Source: Acidimicrobiia bacterium (GTDB lineage Bacteria > Actinomycetota > Acidimicrobiia > Acidimicrobiales > Aldehydirespiratoraceae). Taken from it: DNA of 34,349 nt. A model generated the notes under the pieces. That model saw only the letters and a list, made by a program, of their open reading frames with translations. It was not told the origin of the DNA and made no database searches. The stretch covers positions 1 to 34,349 of the forward strand of contig JAUIML010000008.1 of assembly GCA_030432715.1 (NCBI GenBank). The letters run 5' to 3'. The position numbers and the translations under genes were made by a program. Each line of letters starts with the position of its first letter. Within the stretch, counting starts at the first letter, position 1. Shown here piece by piece: positions 9,737 to 19,878 of the stretch.

Positions 9737-10459
9737 ATGCAGGACGTGAAGCGCATTCAGTGCTGGTCGGGGCCGCGCAACATCTCGACCGCGCTCATGT
9801 ACTCCTGGCGCCAACGGGCCGACACCACCGTGGTGGACGAGCCGCTCTACGCCCACTATCTGCACAACGACGACCGGGGGCATCCCGGTGCCGACGAAAC
9901 GATGGCGAGCCAGTCGACCGACGCCGACGCCGTGATCCGCGACGTCATCCTCGGGCCCTGTCCCACACCGGTGCTCTACCTGAAGCAGATGGCCCACCAC
10001 CTGCGTGGTGTCGACCGCAGTCATCTGGCCCACACCGAGAACCTCATCCTGACCCGGCACCCTCGCGACATGCTGGCGTCGCTCTCGGTCCAGCTGCCCG
10101 AGTGCGACCTGCGCGACACCGGACTCGTCGAGTGCGTGGAGCTGCTCGACGCAGTGCTCGCCGAAGGCGGACGGCCCGTCGTGATCGACTCCCAGGCGCT
10201 GCTGCGCGACCTGGCCGGCGTGCTCGCCCAGGTATGCGAACGGGTCGGGCTCGACTTCGACGAGGCCATGCTCTCGTGGCCCGCGGGCCCGAAGCCTGAG
10301 GACGGGGTGTGGGCGCAGTACTGGTACGACAACGTCCATTCCTCGACGGGCTTCGGACCGCCGACCTCGACCAGCCGCCCGCTCCCCGCCCGCCAGCACG
10401 CCGCCCTCGAACAGGCCCTCCCCCTCTACGAACGCCTCGCCGCCCACGCCGTCCACTAG
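9737..10459 (+). CDS. Sulfotransferase-fold P-loop protein
   Basis: N-terminal PAPS-loop-like 'CWSGPRNISTALMYSW', 'LILTRHPRDMLAS', 'VIDSQALLRDLAGVLAQVCERVGLDFDEAMLSWPAGPKPEDGVWAQYWYDNVHSSTGF'. Confidence 0.75.
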   Translation: MQDVKRIQCWSGPRNISTALMYSWRQRADTTVVDEPLYAHYLHNDDRGHPGADETMASQSTDADAVIRDVILGPCPTPVLYLKQMAHHLRGVDRSHLAHTENLILTRHPRDMLASLSVQLPECDLRDTGLVECVELLDAVLAEGGRPVVIDSQALLRDLAGVLAQVCERVGLDFDEAMLSWPAGPKPEDGVWAQYWYDNVHSSTGFGPPTSTSRPLPARQHAALEQALPLYERLAAHAVH

Positions 10460-10481
10460 CCCGTCACTGCGGTGTGACGGG
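10460..10481. terminator. Bidirectional hairpin between convergent genes
   Basis: CCCGTCAC-TGCGGT-GTGACGGG perfect 8-bp stem in the 22-bp gap between the two stop codons. Confidence 0.65.
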
Positions 10482-11203
<722 letters not shown>

Positions 11204-11204
<1 letters not shown>

Positions 11205-12076
11205 CAGCGCTCTCCCTTGCGATCGCGAGTCATCCGCTCCTCGAGCTTGGTGAGCAGGAACGACAGGAACAGCACCAGGGTCACGTAGATGAAGACGAGC
11301 ACCACATAGCTCTCACGGAACTTGAAGCTGCCCGACGAGTACTGACGGGCCAGCCGGGTCACATCCGCGACCGCGAGCACCGACAGCAGCGAGGAGTCCT
11401 TGAGGATGGCGATGAAGTCGTTGCCGAGCGGCGGGATGATCGACCGCATCGCCTGCGGGAGGATCACCGAACGCATGGTCTGCAAACGGCTCAGCCCAAC
11501 GGATCGTCCGGCCTCCATCTGCCCCTTCGGAATCCCCTGCACACCGCCGCGGATGACCTCGGCGATGTAGGCGCCGTAGATGATCGACAGGGCGATCACA
11601 CCGCGCCAGAACTCGTCGACGGTCTGGCGGGAGACGCCGAGCCAGTCGGTCACATCGGGGATGATGACGAGGGCGAGGAAGAAGATCAGCGGCAGGATCG
11701 GCACGCCGCGCACGAACTCGATGTACGTCCGGCTGAGGTTCCGACCGAGCGTGGCCGCAAGCCGCACCGGGGCCGACGCCGTGTGATCGGCTTCGGCGAT
11801 CCGGCCCAGGCCGAGGACCACCCCGAGCGACAACGAGATCGCGAAGGCCCAGAGAGTGATCCGGATGGTCATCCAGATGCCTTCGGAGATGCGTTCCCAC
11901 GCAATCTCGTAGGCCTCGTTGAAGAGGGCGAGGTAGCCGAGATACCCGACGATGCCGGCGAGGATCAGGATCCAGTAGGGGAAGGTCTCCCAGCGCGAAT
12001 CGGCGTCGAGCGGCTTCTCGGGATGCGCGATCCCCTCGAAGCGATGCCCTTCCGGGGCGCCGGCAGCTCGGGCCAC
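11204..12076 (-). CDS. Polar amino acid ABC transporter permease
   Basis: HisMQ/GlnP-type '[19 protein letters not shown] ... [71 protein letters not shown]'. Confidence 0.93.
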
Positions 12077-12097
12077 TGTGTCTCTCCTCAGAACGCA

Positions 12098-12129
12098 GAC
12101 GGGGCGCCGGCTCGCGCCGACGCCCCGTC
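12098..12129 (-). terminator. Hairpin between SBP gene and its permease gene
   Basis: GACGGGGCGCCGGC-TCGC-GCCGACGCCCCGTC, long GC-rich stem with near-complete pairing. Confidence 0.65.
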
Positions 12130-12169
12130 ATCAGATCACATCGAGTCGGAATTCACCGGCTCGGCCGGA

Positions 12170-13183
12170 TCACTCGCTGTCTTCCTCGAAGCCCTCGGGC
12201 AGCACGGCGTCCTCATACTCCGGGAAGGAGAGGTCGTCGTAGCTGATGCTGAAGGCGTCGTCGAAGTAGCGACCCGAGATCTCCTCGAGCGACCCGTCGG
12301 CCTTCATGCTGTTGAGGGCGTCGTTGAACGGGCTCACGAGATCGGAGCCGGGCACGAAGATGAAGCCGAGCGCGTCGGACGACAACGAGTCGCCGATGAG
12401 CTCGAGCTCGTCGGCGTTCTCACCCTGGTAGCCCTGACCGGCGGTCTCATCGATGATCACCGCATCGACGTCGCCGGCGATGAGGGCCTGAATGGTGAAG
12501 CCGAACTCGTCGTAGGGCTTGACGCGATCCTCGCCGACGAGGTCGACGGCGGTGTCGTAGTTGGTGGTGCCGATCTGCGAACCGAGCGTGAAATCGCCCG
12601 CCGCGAGGCTGGCGGAGTCGGTGAAGCGGTCCTCGCCGAGACGAACGAGCATGCGCTGCTCGATGTTGATGTAGCCCTCGGAGAAGTCGACGATCTGGGC
12701 CCGCTCGTCGGTGATCGTGATGCCGTCGGCGGCCATGTCGAACTGGCCGTCGGCGCCGGCCTGGATCATCGGCTCCCAGGGGTATTCCTGGTAGTCGGGG
12801 ACACAGTTGAGGCGGTGACACAGCTCGTCGATGACCTCGTAGTCCCAGCCGGTCGGCTCGCCGGTTTCGGGGTCGATGTAGTTGAACGGCAGGTAGGCGT
12901 TCTCGACGGCGACGGTGACGGTACGACCCTCGAGGTCGGGCAGACCGAAGTCGACCATGTCGCCTTCGTCCATCTCGCCCTCGTCGTCCATCTCGCCCTC
13001 ATCGTCCATGTCGCCTTCGTCCATGTCGCCGTCGGCGTCCGTGCCGTCGTCGTCCATGTCACCGTCGTCGGCTGCAGCCGTGGTGGTGGTGTCGCCGGCG
13101 TCGGTGTCGTCGTCGCCGCACGCTGCGGCCAGCAGGCCGAACGTGAGCAGGAGCGCAAGGAGCGCCAGTAGTCGCTTGGACAT
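12170..13183 (-). CDS. Polar amino acid ABC transporter substrate-binding lipoprotein with acidic repeat linker
   Basis: Lipobox 'LLAAACGDDD', SBP_bac_3-like 'GRTVTVAVENAYLPFNYIDPETGEPTGWDYEVIDELCHRLNC ... MIQAGADGQFDMAADGITITDERAQIVDFSEGY'. Confidence 0.9.
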   Translation of the reverse strand: MSKRLLALLALLLTFGLLAAACGDDDTDAGDTTTTAAADDGDMDDDGTDADGDMDEGDMDDEGEMDDEGEMDEGDMVDFGLPDLEGRTVTVAVENAYLPFNYIDPETGEPTGWDYEVIDELCHRLNCVPDYQEYPWEPMIQAGADGQFDMAADGITITDERAQIVDFSEGYINIEQRMLVRLGEDRFTDSASLAAGDFTLGSQIGTTNYDTAVDLVGEDRVKPYDEFGFTIQALIAGDVDAVIIDETAGQGYQGENADELELIGDSLSSDALGFIFVPGSDLVSPFNDALNSMKADGSLEEISGRYFDDAFSISYDDLSFPEYEDAVLPEGFEEDSE

Positions 13184-13307
13184 GATTCCTCCAGGAATGG
13201 GTTGGATCAGCTCTTTCGAACGATCCGAAAAGGGTAACCAGTCCCGTCGGAGAGCGGTTCGCGTGTACCGGATTCAGTCTCGAGCGCGAAGGTTCGCCAG
13301 ATGACGT

Positions 13308-14096
13308 TCAGCCGGCGTAGACGGTCAGTTCGCCGTCGCGCGCGAATCCCGCGAGTTGCATGCCGGCCCGTTCGGCCGTGGCCACCGCGAGCGCGGTCGG
13401 CGCACTCACCGCGACCAGGGCCCGGAGGCCGGCCGCCCACGCCTTGTGGACCAGCTCGAAACTGGCCCGACCGGAGACGACCACCGCCCGACCGGTCAAC
13501 GGGACGGCACCGTCGAGAACCCCGCGGCCGACCAGCTTGTCGACCGCGTTGTGACGACCGACGTCCTCCCTCACCCACGACAGTGTTCCGTCGGGCTCGA
13601 CGAGGCCGGCGGCGTGGACTGCACCCGTCGCCTCGAAGAGCTGCTGCTGCTCACGCAGGGCCGCCGGCGCAGTGGCCAGGACGTGCCAGTCGAACGGGGT
13701 CCCGGCCACCGGGTCCAGCCGGGCCGCGAGTTCGTCGATGTCGTCGGTCCCGCAGAAGCCGCACGACGAGGTCGTCATCGCCAGACGGGGAACCGGCGTC
13801 GGCGCCTTGCCGCCCGTCACGACCTGCACGACGTTGAACGCGTTCTCGACGTCACCGTCCCGGCAGTAGGAGACGTCGAGCACCGGGTGACCGGCGAGAA
13901 GGCCCTCGTTGTGACAGAAGCCGACCGCGAGCTCGAAGTCGTCGCCCGGCGTCCGCATCGTGGTCGCCACCCTGATGCCGTCCAGCTCGATGGCCATCGG
14001 CTCCTCACAGGCCACCGTCGCCTCGACCGGCGGCTCATCGCCCCTCGCCGTCAGGCGCCGGACGAGATGCGATTCGCTTCGTGCTCTCGGGGCCAC
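13308..14096 (-). CDS. fdhD: Formate dehydrogenase accessory sulfurtransferase FdhD
   Basis: 'TSSCGFCGTDDIDEL' (CxxC motif), 'REDVGRHNAVDKLVG', 'VSGRASFELVHKAWAAG'. Confidence 0.92.
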   Translation of the reverse strand: MAPRARSESHLVRRLTARGDEPPVEATVACEEPMAIELDGIRVATTMRTPGDDFELAVGFCHNEGLLAGHPVLDVSYCRDGDVENAFNVVQVVTGGKAPTPVPRLAMTTSSCGFCGTDDIDELAARLDPVAGTPFDWHVLATAPAALREQQQLFEATGAVHAAGLVEPDGTLSWVREDVGRHNAVDKLVGRGVLDGAVPLTGRAVVVSGRASFELVHKAWAAGLRALVAVSAPTALAVATAERAGMQLAGFARDGELTVYAG

Positions 14097-14106
14097 GATG
14101 GGCAGG

Positions 14107-14595
14107 CTACGCCCGTGTCAGCTCCGCCCGGAGATGGTGGGTCAAGGGCTGACCCATGGCGGCCATCCACATCTCGGTGACGAGGGTGTCGCCGACCACC
14201 TCGATCCGGCGCCGCACCTCGGAGATCGGCTTCGCCGTGCGGGTGCCCTCGACACGTTCGGTCCGCAGGTCGACCACAACCGACCCCCCGACCTCGGCGA
14301 CCGACCCGATGTGGATCTCGACCACGCCGGTCGGCTGGGTGAGGACCATCTCCATTGCGGCATGCGGCTGCGGACGCAGGTAGCCGACCTCGCTGTGGAG
14401 CGGCGCATGGGTCTTCGGGTCGCGGGTCCGCTGCGTCATCGAGAGGAACGGCTTGCCGACGTGACCGAATGTCAACTCCTCGAGATACGAGAAGTCGGGG
14501 ATGGTGGGATAGTGCCCCTCCCCGGGACCACGCCAGGTGCCGACCAGCGGGGCCAGGGCCTCGCACGATGCATGAAGTTCCGCGCCGCTGCTCAT
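14107..14595 (-). CDS. Nitrobindin-like heme-binding beta-barrel protein (FABP-like/THAP4-C family; putative peroxynitrite isomerase)
   Basis: 'LAPLVGTWRGPGEGHYPTIPDFSYLEELTFGHVGKPFLSMTQRTRD ... GYLRPQPHAAMEMVLTQPTGVVEIHIG' matches nitrobindin motif pattern. Confidence 0.82.
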   Translation of the reverse strand: MSSGAELHASCEALAPLVGTWRGPGEGHYPTIPDFSYLEELTFGHVGKPFLSMTQRTRDPKTHAPLHSEVGYLRPQPHAAMEMVLTQPTGVVEIHIGSVAEVGGSVVVDLRTERVEGTRTAKPISEVRRRIEVVGDTLVTEMWMAAMGQPLTHHLRAELTRA

Positions 14596-14655
14596 CGCCT
14601 CGCACGCTACCGAGTTACCCCGGACGTCGCCCGGCACGGGGGGCGAAAACGACGA

Positions 14656-14679
14656 ACGGCCCCGCCGAAGCGGGGCCGT
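14656..14679 (-). terminator. groEL terminator hairpin
   Basis: ACGGCCCCGC-CGAA-GCGGGGCCGT, perfect 10-bp stem just 3' of the groEL stop; T-rich stretch follows on the minus strand. Confidence 0.75.
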
Positions 14680-14702
14680 CCTTCACCGATCGGTGAACGT
14701 GC

Positions 14703-16365
<1,663 letters not shown>

Positions 16366-16405
16366 TTCAACCCGGAGGCAACCGATTTCGCAACCACGAA
16401 GCCAG

Positions 16406-16519
16406 ACTCAGCCGCCCGCGGTATCCATGGGCGGACGGACTCAGCCGCCCGCGGTATCCATGGGCGGACGGACTCAGCCGCCCGCGGTATCCATGGGCGG
16501 ACGGACTCAGCCGCCCGCG
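16406..16519. repeat. 33-bp tandem repeat, three exact units plus 15 bp
   Basis: Unit ACTCAGCCGCCCGCGGTATCCATGGGCGGACGG at 16406, 16439, 16472, partial at 16505. Confidence 0.97.
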
Positions 16520-16782
16520 ACGGCCGGGACGATGCTCAGGGTCTCGCCGGCGGGTACCGCCGTGCCGAGACCGTCGAGGAAGCGGACGTCGTCGTCGCTC
16601 ACGAACACGTTCACGAAGCGACGAAGCGAACCCTCCTCGTCGAGAATCCGCTCCTTGAACCCAGGATGGGCACCCTCGAGATTGTCGAGCACGTCGGCGA
16701 CCGTCGCACCCTCGACCGCGATCTCCGCCTCCCCGGCGGTGAGGGTACGCAGGGTGGTGGGAACTCGAACGGTGACGCTCAT
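16507..16782 (-). CDS. MoaD/ThiS-family sulfur carrier protein (CysO-like)
   Basis: 91 aa beginning MSVTVRVPTTLR, 'RRFVNVFVSDDDVRFLDGLGTAVPAGETLSIVPAVAGG' with diagnostic C-terminal GG. Confidence 0.88.
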   Translation of the reverse strand: MSVTVRVPTTLRTLTAGEAEIAVEGATVADVLDNLEGAHPGFKERILDEEGSLRRFVNVFVSDDDVRFLDGLGTAVPAGETLSIVPAVAGG

Positions 16783-16831
16783 GAGGCTGCTCCAGTCAGT
16801 GGCGAATCGACACCGGCCACGGAGCCGGTGA

Positions 16832-16854
16832 ATCCCGACCAAGTTTATCGGGAT
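16832..16854. promoter_or_regulatory. Candidate operator: inverted repeat upstream of the MoaD/ThiS gene
   Basis: ATCCCGA-CCAAGTTTA-TCGGGAT, perfect 7-bp arms, ~50 bp upstream of the start codon. Confidence 0.5.
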
Positions 16855-16951
16855 AAGGACCCCGGCTCCAACGCCGACCCGTGGCCGCCCGGGAATCCAC
16901 GAAATCGCCACTTCAGCGCGGGGCCCGACGTCCCGATGCATGGGTACGGCG

Positions 16952-16969
16952 TCCGAACCCCGGTTCGGA
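16952..16969. promoter_or_regulatory. Perfect short palindrome, candidate operator or hairpin
   Basis: TCCGAACC-CC-GGTTCGGA in the divergent intergenic region; extends to a 10-bp stem GGCGTCCGAA/TTCGGATGCC allowing one G-U pair. Confidence 0.4.
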
Positions 16970-17013
16970 TGCCACAGCCCCGCCCCGCCCCAGAACGAAC
17001 CGCCCGTCAGGAG

Positions 17014-17223
17014 ATGACCATGAGCCTCGATTCCCGCGCCGTTGCACACGAACGCCTCGCCGAACTCGTGGGCAAACTCAGCGGCGCCCACCACGAGAAC
17101 GCCCGGGTCGCGCTCGACGAGGCCCTCGCCCGCAACGGCGACGCCGGCGACCAGCTCCTCAACATCGCGGACGCGATCATCACCCTGCGCAACGGTGCCG
17201 CGGAGATCACCACCGACGGGTGA
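17014..17223 (+). CDS. Hypothetical small protein
   Basis: ORF MTMSLDSRAVAHERLAELVGKLSGAHHENARVALDEALARNGDAGDQLLNIADAIITLRNGAAEITTDG with upstream 'caggag'; alternative ATG at 17020. Confidence 0.6.
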   Translation: MTMSLDSRAVAHERLAELVGKLSGAHHENARVALDEALARNGDAGDQLLNIADAIITLRNGAAEITTDG

Positions 17224-17237
17224 TCTACCCTGGCCCC

Positions 17238-17447
17238 GTGGAGATCGAGCGACAATCGCACGCGGCGAGCCGTCAGGGCATCTCGATGCCGGCGCGGGTG
17301 GCGATCGGCGCGCTGGCCATCTTCGGCGCACTCTCGCTCGTCCAGTGGGTCATCAGCGCGGTGGTGGGCACGATCAAGTTCGCCCTCGTGGTCGTCGTGG
17401 TCGTCGCGGTTGCGGGATGGATCATCGGCGCCAAGGGCTCACGCTGA
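17238..17447 (+). CDS. Small single-pass/two-helix membrane protein, hypothetical
   Basis: GTG start; hydrophobic 'VAIGALAIFGALSLVQWVISAVVGTIKFALVVVVVVAVAGWIIGAKGSR'; closely follows the previous small ORF. Confidence 0.55.
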   Translation: MEIERQSHAASRQGISMPARVAIGALAIFGALSLVQWVISAVVGTIKFALVVVVVVAVAGWIIGAKGSR

Positions 17448-18425
17448 GTCCAGCAGATCCCGGGTTGCCCGCGTGATGCATTCGAGGGCGGCGGTCATCG
17501 CCTCCTGCTCCCCGAACCGCGACGACAGGTCGACGACGGGTATCGGCGACTCGAGCCCCTGATCGGCCCGACCGACGATGGCCACCGCTGCGACGCCGGC
17601 GGCCGCGGCCAGATCCGCGACACCACCGACCACCTTGCCCTCGAAGGACGGGGCGTCGAGCCTTCCTTCTCCCGTGATCACCAGATCGGCCGACTCGATC
17701 ATGTCGTAGAGCTCGACCGCCTCCGCGATGAGGGTGAACCCGTCGGTCAGGGATGCACCAGCCACGGCGAGCGCGCCGCCGAGGCCGCCGGCAGCCCCTC
17801 CGCGTTCGAGCTCTCGCACGTCGACTCCGTGCTCTTCGGCATAGACCTGGGCGAGCCGCTCGAGGCGCCGACGCAACATCGCCACCTGCGCCGGGCTCGC
17901 GCCCTTCTGCGGGGCGAACACCTCGGCCGCGTCGACGAATCGGGTCCGGACGTCGCAGGCCGCCTCGATCGACACGCCCCGGTAGCGGGCCAGCGGCGCC
18001 ATCGCCCGTAGGGCACCGAGTCCGCCGTCGGTCGTCGCCGAACCGCCCAGGCCGACGATGATCCGGCGCGCGCCCGCCTCCGCTGCCGCGGCGATGAGCT
18101 CGCCGGTGCCGGCGGTGGTGGCCTCCATCGGGTCGTTGTGCTCGGCGCCGCCGGCGAGCACGAGCCCCGACGCCCGCGCCATCTCGATGACCGCGACCTG
18201 ATCGCGGAGAGCCCAGCCAGCGTCGACCGGTTCGCCGAGCGGTCCGGTCACGATCGAGGAACGATTCGCACCGCCGAACGCGTCGAGGGTGCCTTCGCCG
18301 CCATCGGCCATCGGCTGCACCACACACTCACCACCGACGGCGTGCACCGCGACCGCCACCGCGTCGCCCACCGATCGGGCCGACGCGGTCCCGCGGAACT
18401 TGTCGGAACAGACCACGACGCGCAT
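17439..18425 (-). CDS. Glycerate kinase (type I, GarK/GlxK-like)
   Basis: 'MRVVVCSDKFRGTASARSVGDAVAVAV ... QPMADGGEGTLDAF', 'IIVGLGGSATTDGGLGAL', 'DLVITGEGRLDAPSFEGKVVGGVADLA'. Confidence 0.92.
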   Translation of the reverse strand: MRVVVCSDKFRGTASARSVGDAVAVAVHAVGGECVVQPMADGGEGTLDAFGGANRSSIVTGPLGEPVDAGWALRDQVAVIEMARASGLVLAGGAEHNDPMEATTAGTGELIAAAAEAGARRIIVGLGGSATTDGGLGALRAMAPLARYRGVSIEAACDVRTRFVDAAEVFAPQKGASPAQVAMLRRRLERLAQVYAEEHGVDVRELERGGAAGGLGGALAVAGASLTDGFTLIAEAVELYDMIESADLVITGEGRLDAPSFEGKVVGGVADLAAAAGVAAVAIVGRADQGLESPIPVVDLSSRFGEQEAMTAALECITRATRDLLDSA

Positions 18426-18483
18426 GGCCCCATCGTGCACCACAACGCCGGGGACCGACGCCACGGGCCACTAACGTTGCGTC

Positions 18484-19869
18484 GTGCCGCCTCCCGTCGT
18501 GCTCGTGTCGAACCGGGGTCCGCTGTCGTTTCGCGACGATGGCGGCGAGCTGGTCGCCACCCGCGGTGGAGGTGGCCTCGTCTCGGGACTGGCCCCCCTG
18601 GTCGCCGACACCGATGCCCTGTGGATCGCCGCTGCCCTGAGCGAGGCCGACCGCACCGCCGCGGCCCGGGGTGTCATCGAGACCGACGGGCTCCGCGCCC
18701 GCACCCTCGCGATCGATCCCGAGACCCTCGCCCAGGCCTACGACGGTGTGTGCAACTCGATGCTCTGGTTCCTGCACCACGGACTCCACGACCTGAGCCG
18801 TCGTCCGGTCATCGATGCGGGGTTTCGCACCGCGTGGGCCGCCTACCGCCGCTACAACCTCGCGTTCGCCGATGTCGTCGTCGAGGAAGCACCCGAGGGC
18901 GCGGTGGTGCTCGTCCAGGACTACCACCTCGCCCTGCTCGGTCCCCTGCTACGGGAACGGCGTCCCGATCTCCGATCGGTGCACTTCTCCCACACTCCGT
19001 TCGCGCCACCGCACCTCATGCGGGTCCTCCCCCACGACCTGGCGGTCGAACTGCTCGAGGGCATGGCGGGCCACGACGCCTGTGGCTTCCACTCCGAACG
19101 CTGGGCACGCGACTTCCGGGCCGGATGTGCCGAGATCGCCGACATCGCCGACGCCACGACCTTCGTCTCACCCCTCGCCCCGGATGCGGCCGACATCCGT
19201 GGGGTCGCCTCGTCGTCGCGATGCGGCGACGAGGTGGACCGGATCGAAGCCGAGCTGGGCTCGCGGCGGCTCATCGTGCGGGTCGATCGCATCGAGCTCT
19301 CGAAAAACCTCCTTCGCGGCTTCCGGGCCTACGACACCATGCTGCGAAACCGTCCCGACCTCAGGGGAACGGTCGTGTTCCGAGCCCTCGGCTACCCGAG
19401 CCGGGAGGGCCTACCCGAGTACCTGGCGTACCGGTCCGAGATCGAGGCGCTGGCCGACGTCGTCAACCACCGATGGGCCACGCCGGACTGGCAGCCGATC
19501 GAGCTCGACCTCGTCGACGACTTCCCGAAGTCCGTCGCCCACCTTCGCCGCTACGACGTGTTGCTGGTGAACCCCATCCGCGACGGTCTGAACCTCGTCG
19601 CCGAAGAGGGGCCACTCGTGAACGAACGCGACGGCACCGTCGTCCTGAGCCGCGAGGCGGGCGTACACGATGTGCTGGCCGGCGCGGTGCGCTCGGTGAA
19701 CCCCTACGACATCGCCGATCAGGCCGACGCCCTCGCCGAGGCGCTCGACATGGATGCGTCGACGAGGACACGCACGGCGGCGGAGCTGCGACGGCGAGCC
19801 GAAGCGAGAGGCCCGGCCGACTGGCTGGCCGACCAACTCGCCGCGGTCGGGGTCGTCGACGGCGACTGA
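18484..19869 (+). CDS. otsA: GT20 family glycosyltransferase, trehalose-6-phosphate synthase-like
   Basis: 'VLVSNRGPLSF', 'VLVQDYHLALLGPLLRERRPDLRSVHFSHTPF', 'LVNPIRDGLNLVAEEGPLVNERDGTVVLSREAG'; next to otsB. Confidence 0.85.
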   Translation: MPPPVVLVSNRGPLSFRDDGGELVATRGGGGLVSGLAPLVADTDALWIAAALSEADRTAAARGVIETDGLRARTLAIDPETLAQAYDGVCNSMLWFLHHGLHDLSRRPVIDAGFRTAWAAYRRYNLAFADVVVEEAPEGAVVLVQDYHLALLGPLLRERRPDLRSVHFSHTPFAPPHLMRVLPHDLAVELLEGMAGHDACGFHSERWARDFRAGCAEIADIADATTFVSPLAPDAADIRGVASSSRCGDEVDRIEAELGSRRLIVRVDRIELSKNLLRGFRAYDTMLRNRPDLRGTVVFRALGYPSREGLPEYLAYRSEIEALADVVNHRWATPDWQPIELDLVDDFPKSVAHLRRYDVLLVNPIRDGLNLVAEEGPLVNERDGTVVLSREAGVHDVLAGAVRSVNPYDIADQADALAEALDMDASTRTRTAAELRRRAEARGPADWLADQLAAVGVVDGD

Positions 19870-19878
19870 CGACCGGCC

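Noticed and set aside
9737-10459. Toxin, defence or mobile-element interpretation of the sulfotransferase-like gene
   Set aside because: The P-loop and downstream motifs fit a sulfotransferase fold; no mobile or defence context.
11783-13171. 462-aa plus-strand ORF antisense to the SBP gene
   Set aside because: Val/Gly/Glu/Asp-rich shadow ORF mirroring the minus-strand coding sequence.
16406-16519. Possible CRISPR-like array
   Set aside because: The units are contiguous 33-bp tandem copies with no unique spacers, and no cas genes are nearby.
16427-16831. Plus-strand ORF with MGGRTQPPAVS peptide repeats
   Set aside because: It is antisense to the MoaD/ThiS gene and the peptide repeat simply results from the 33-bp (multiple of 3) repeat; no family features.
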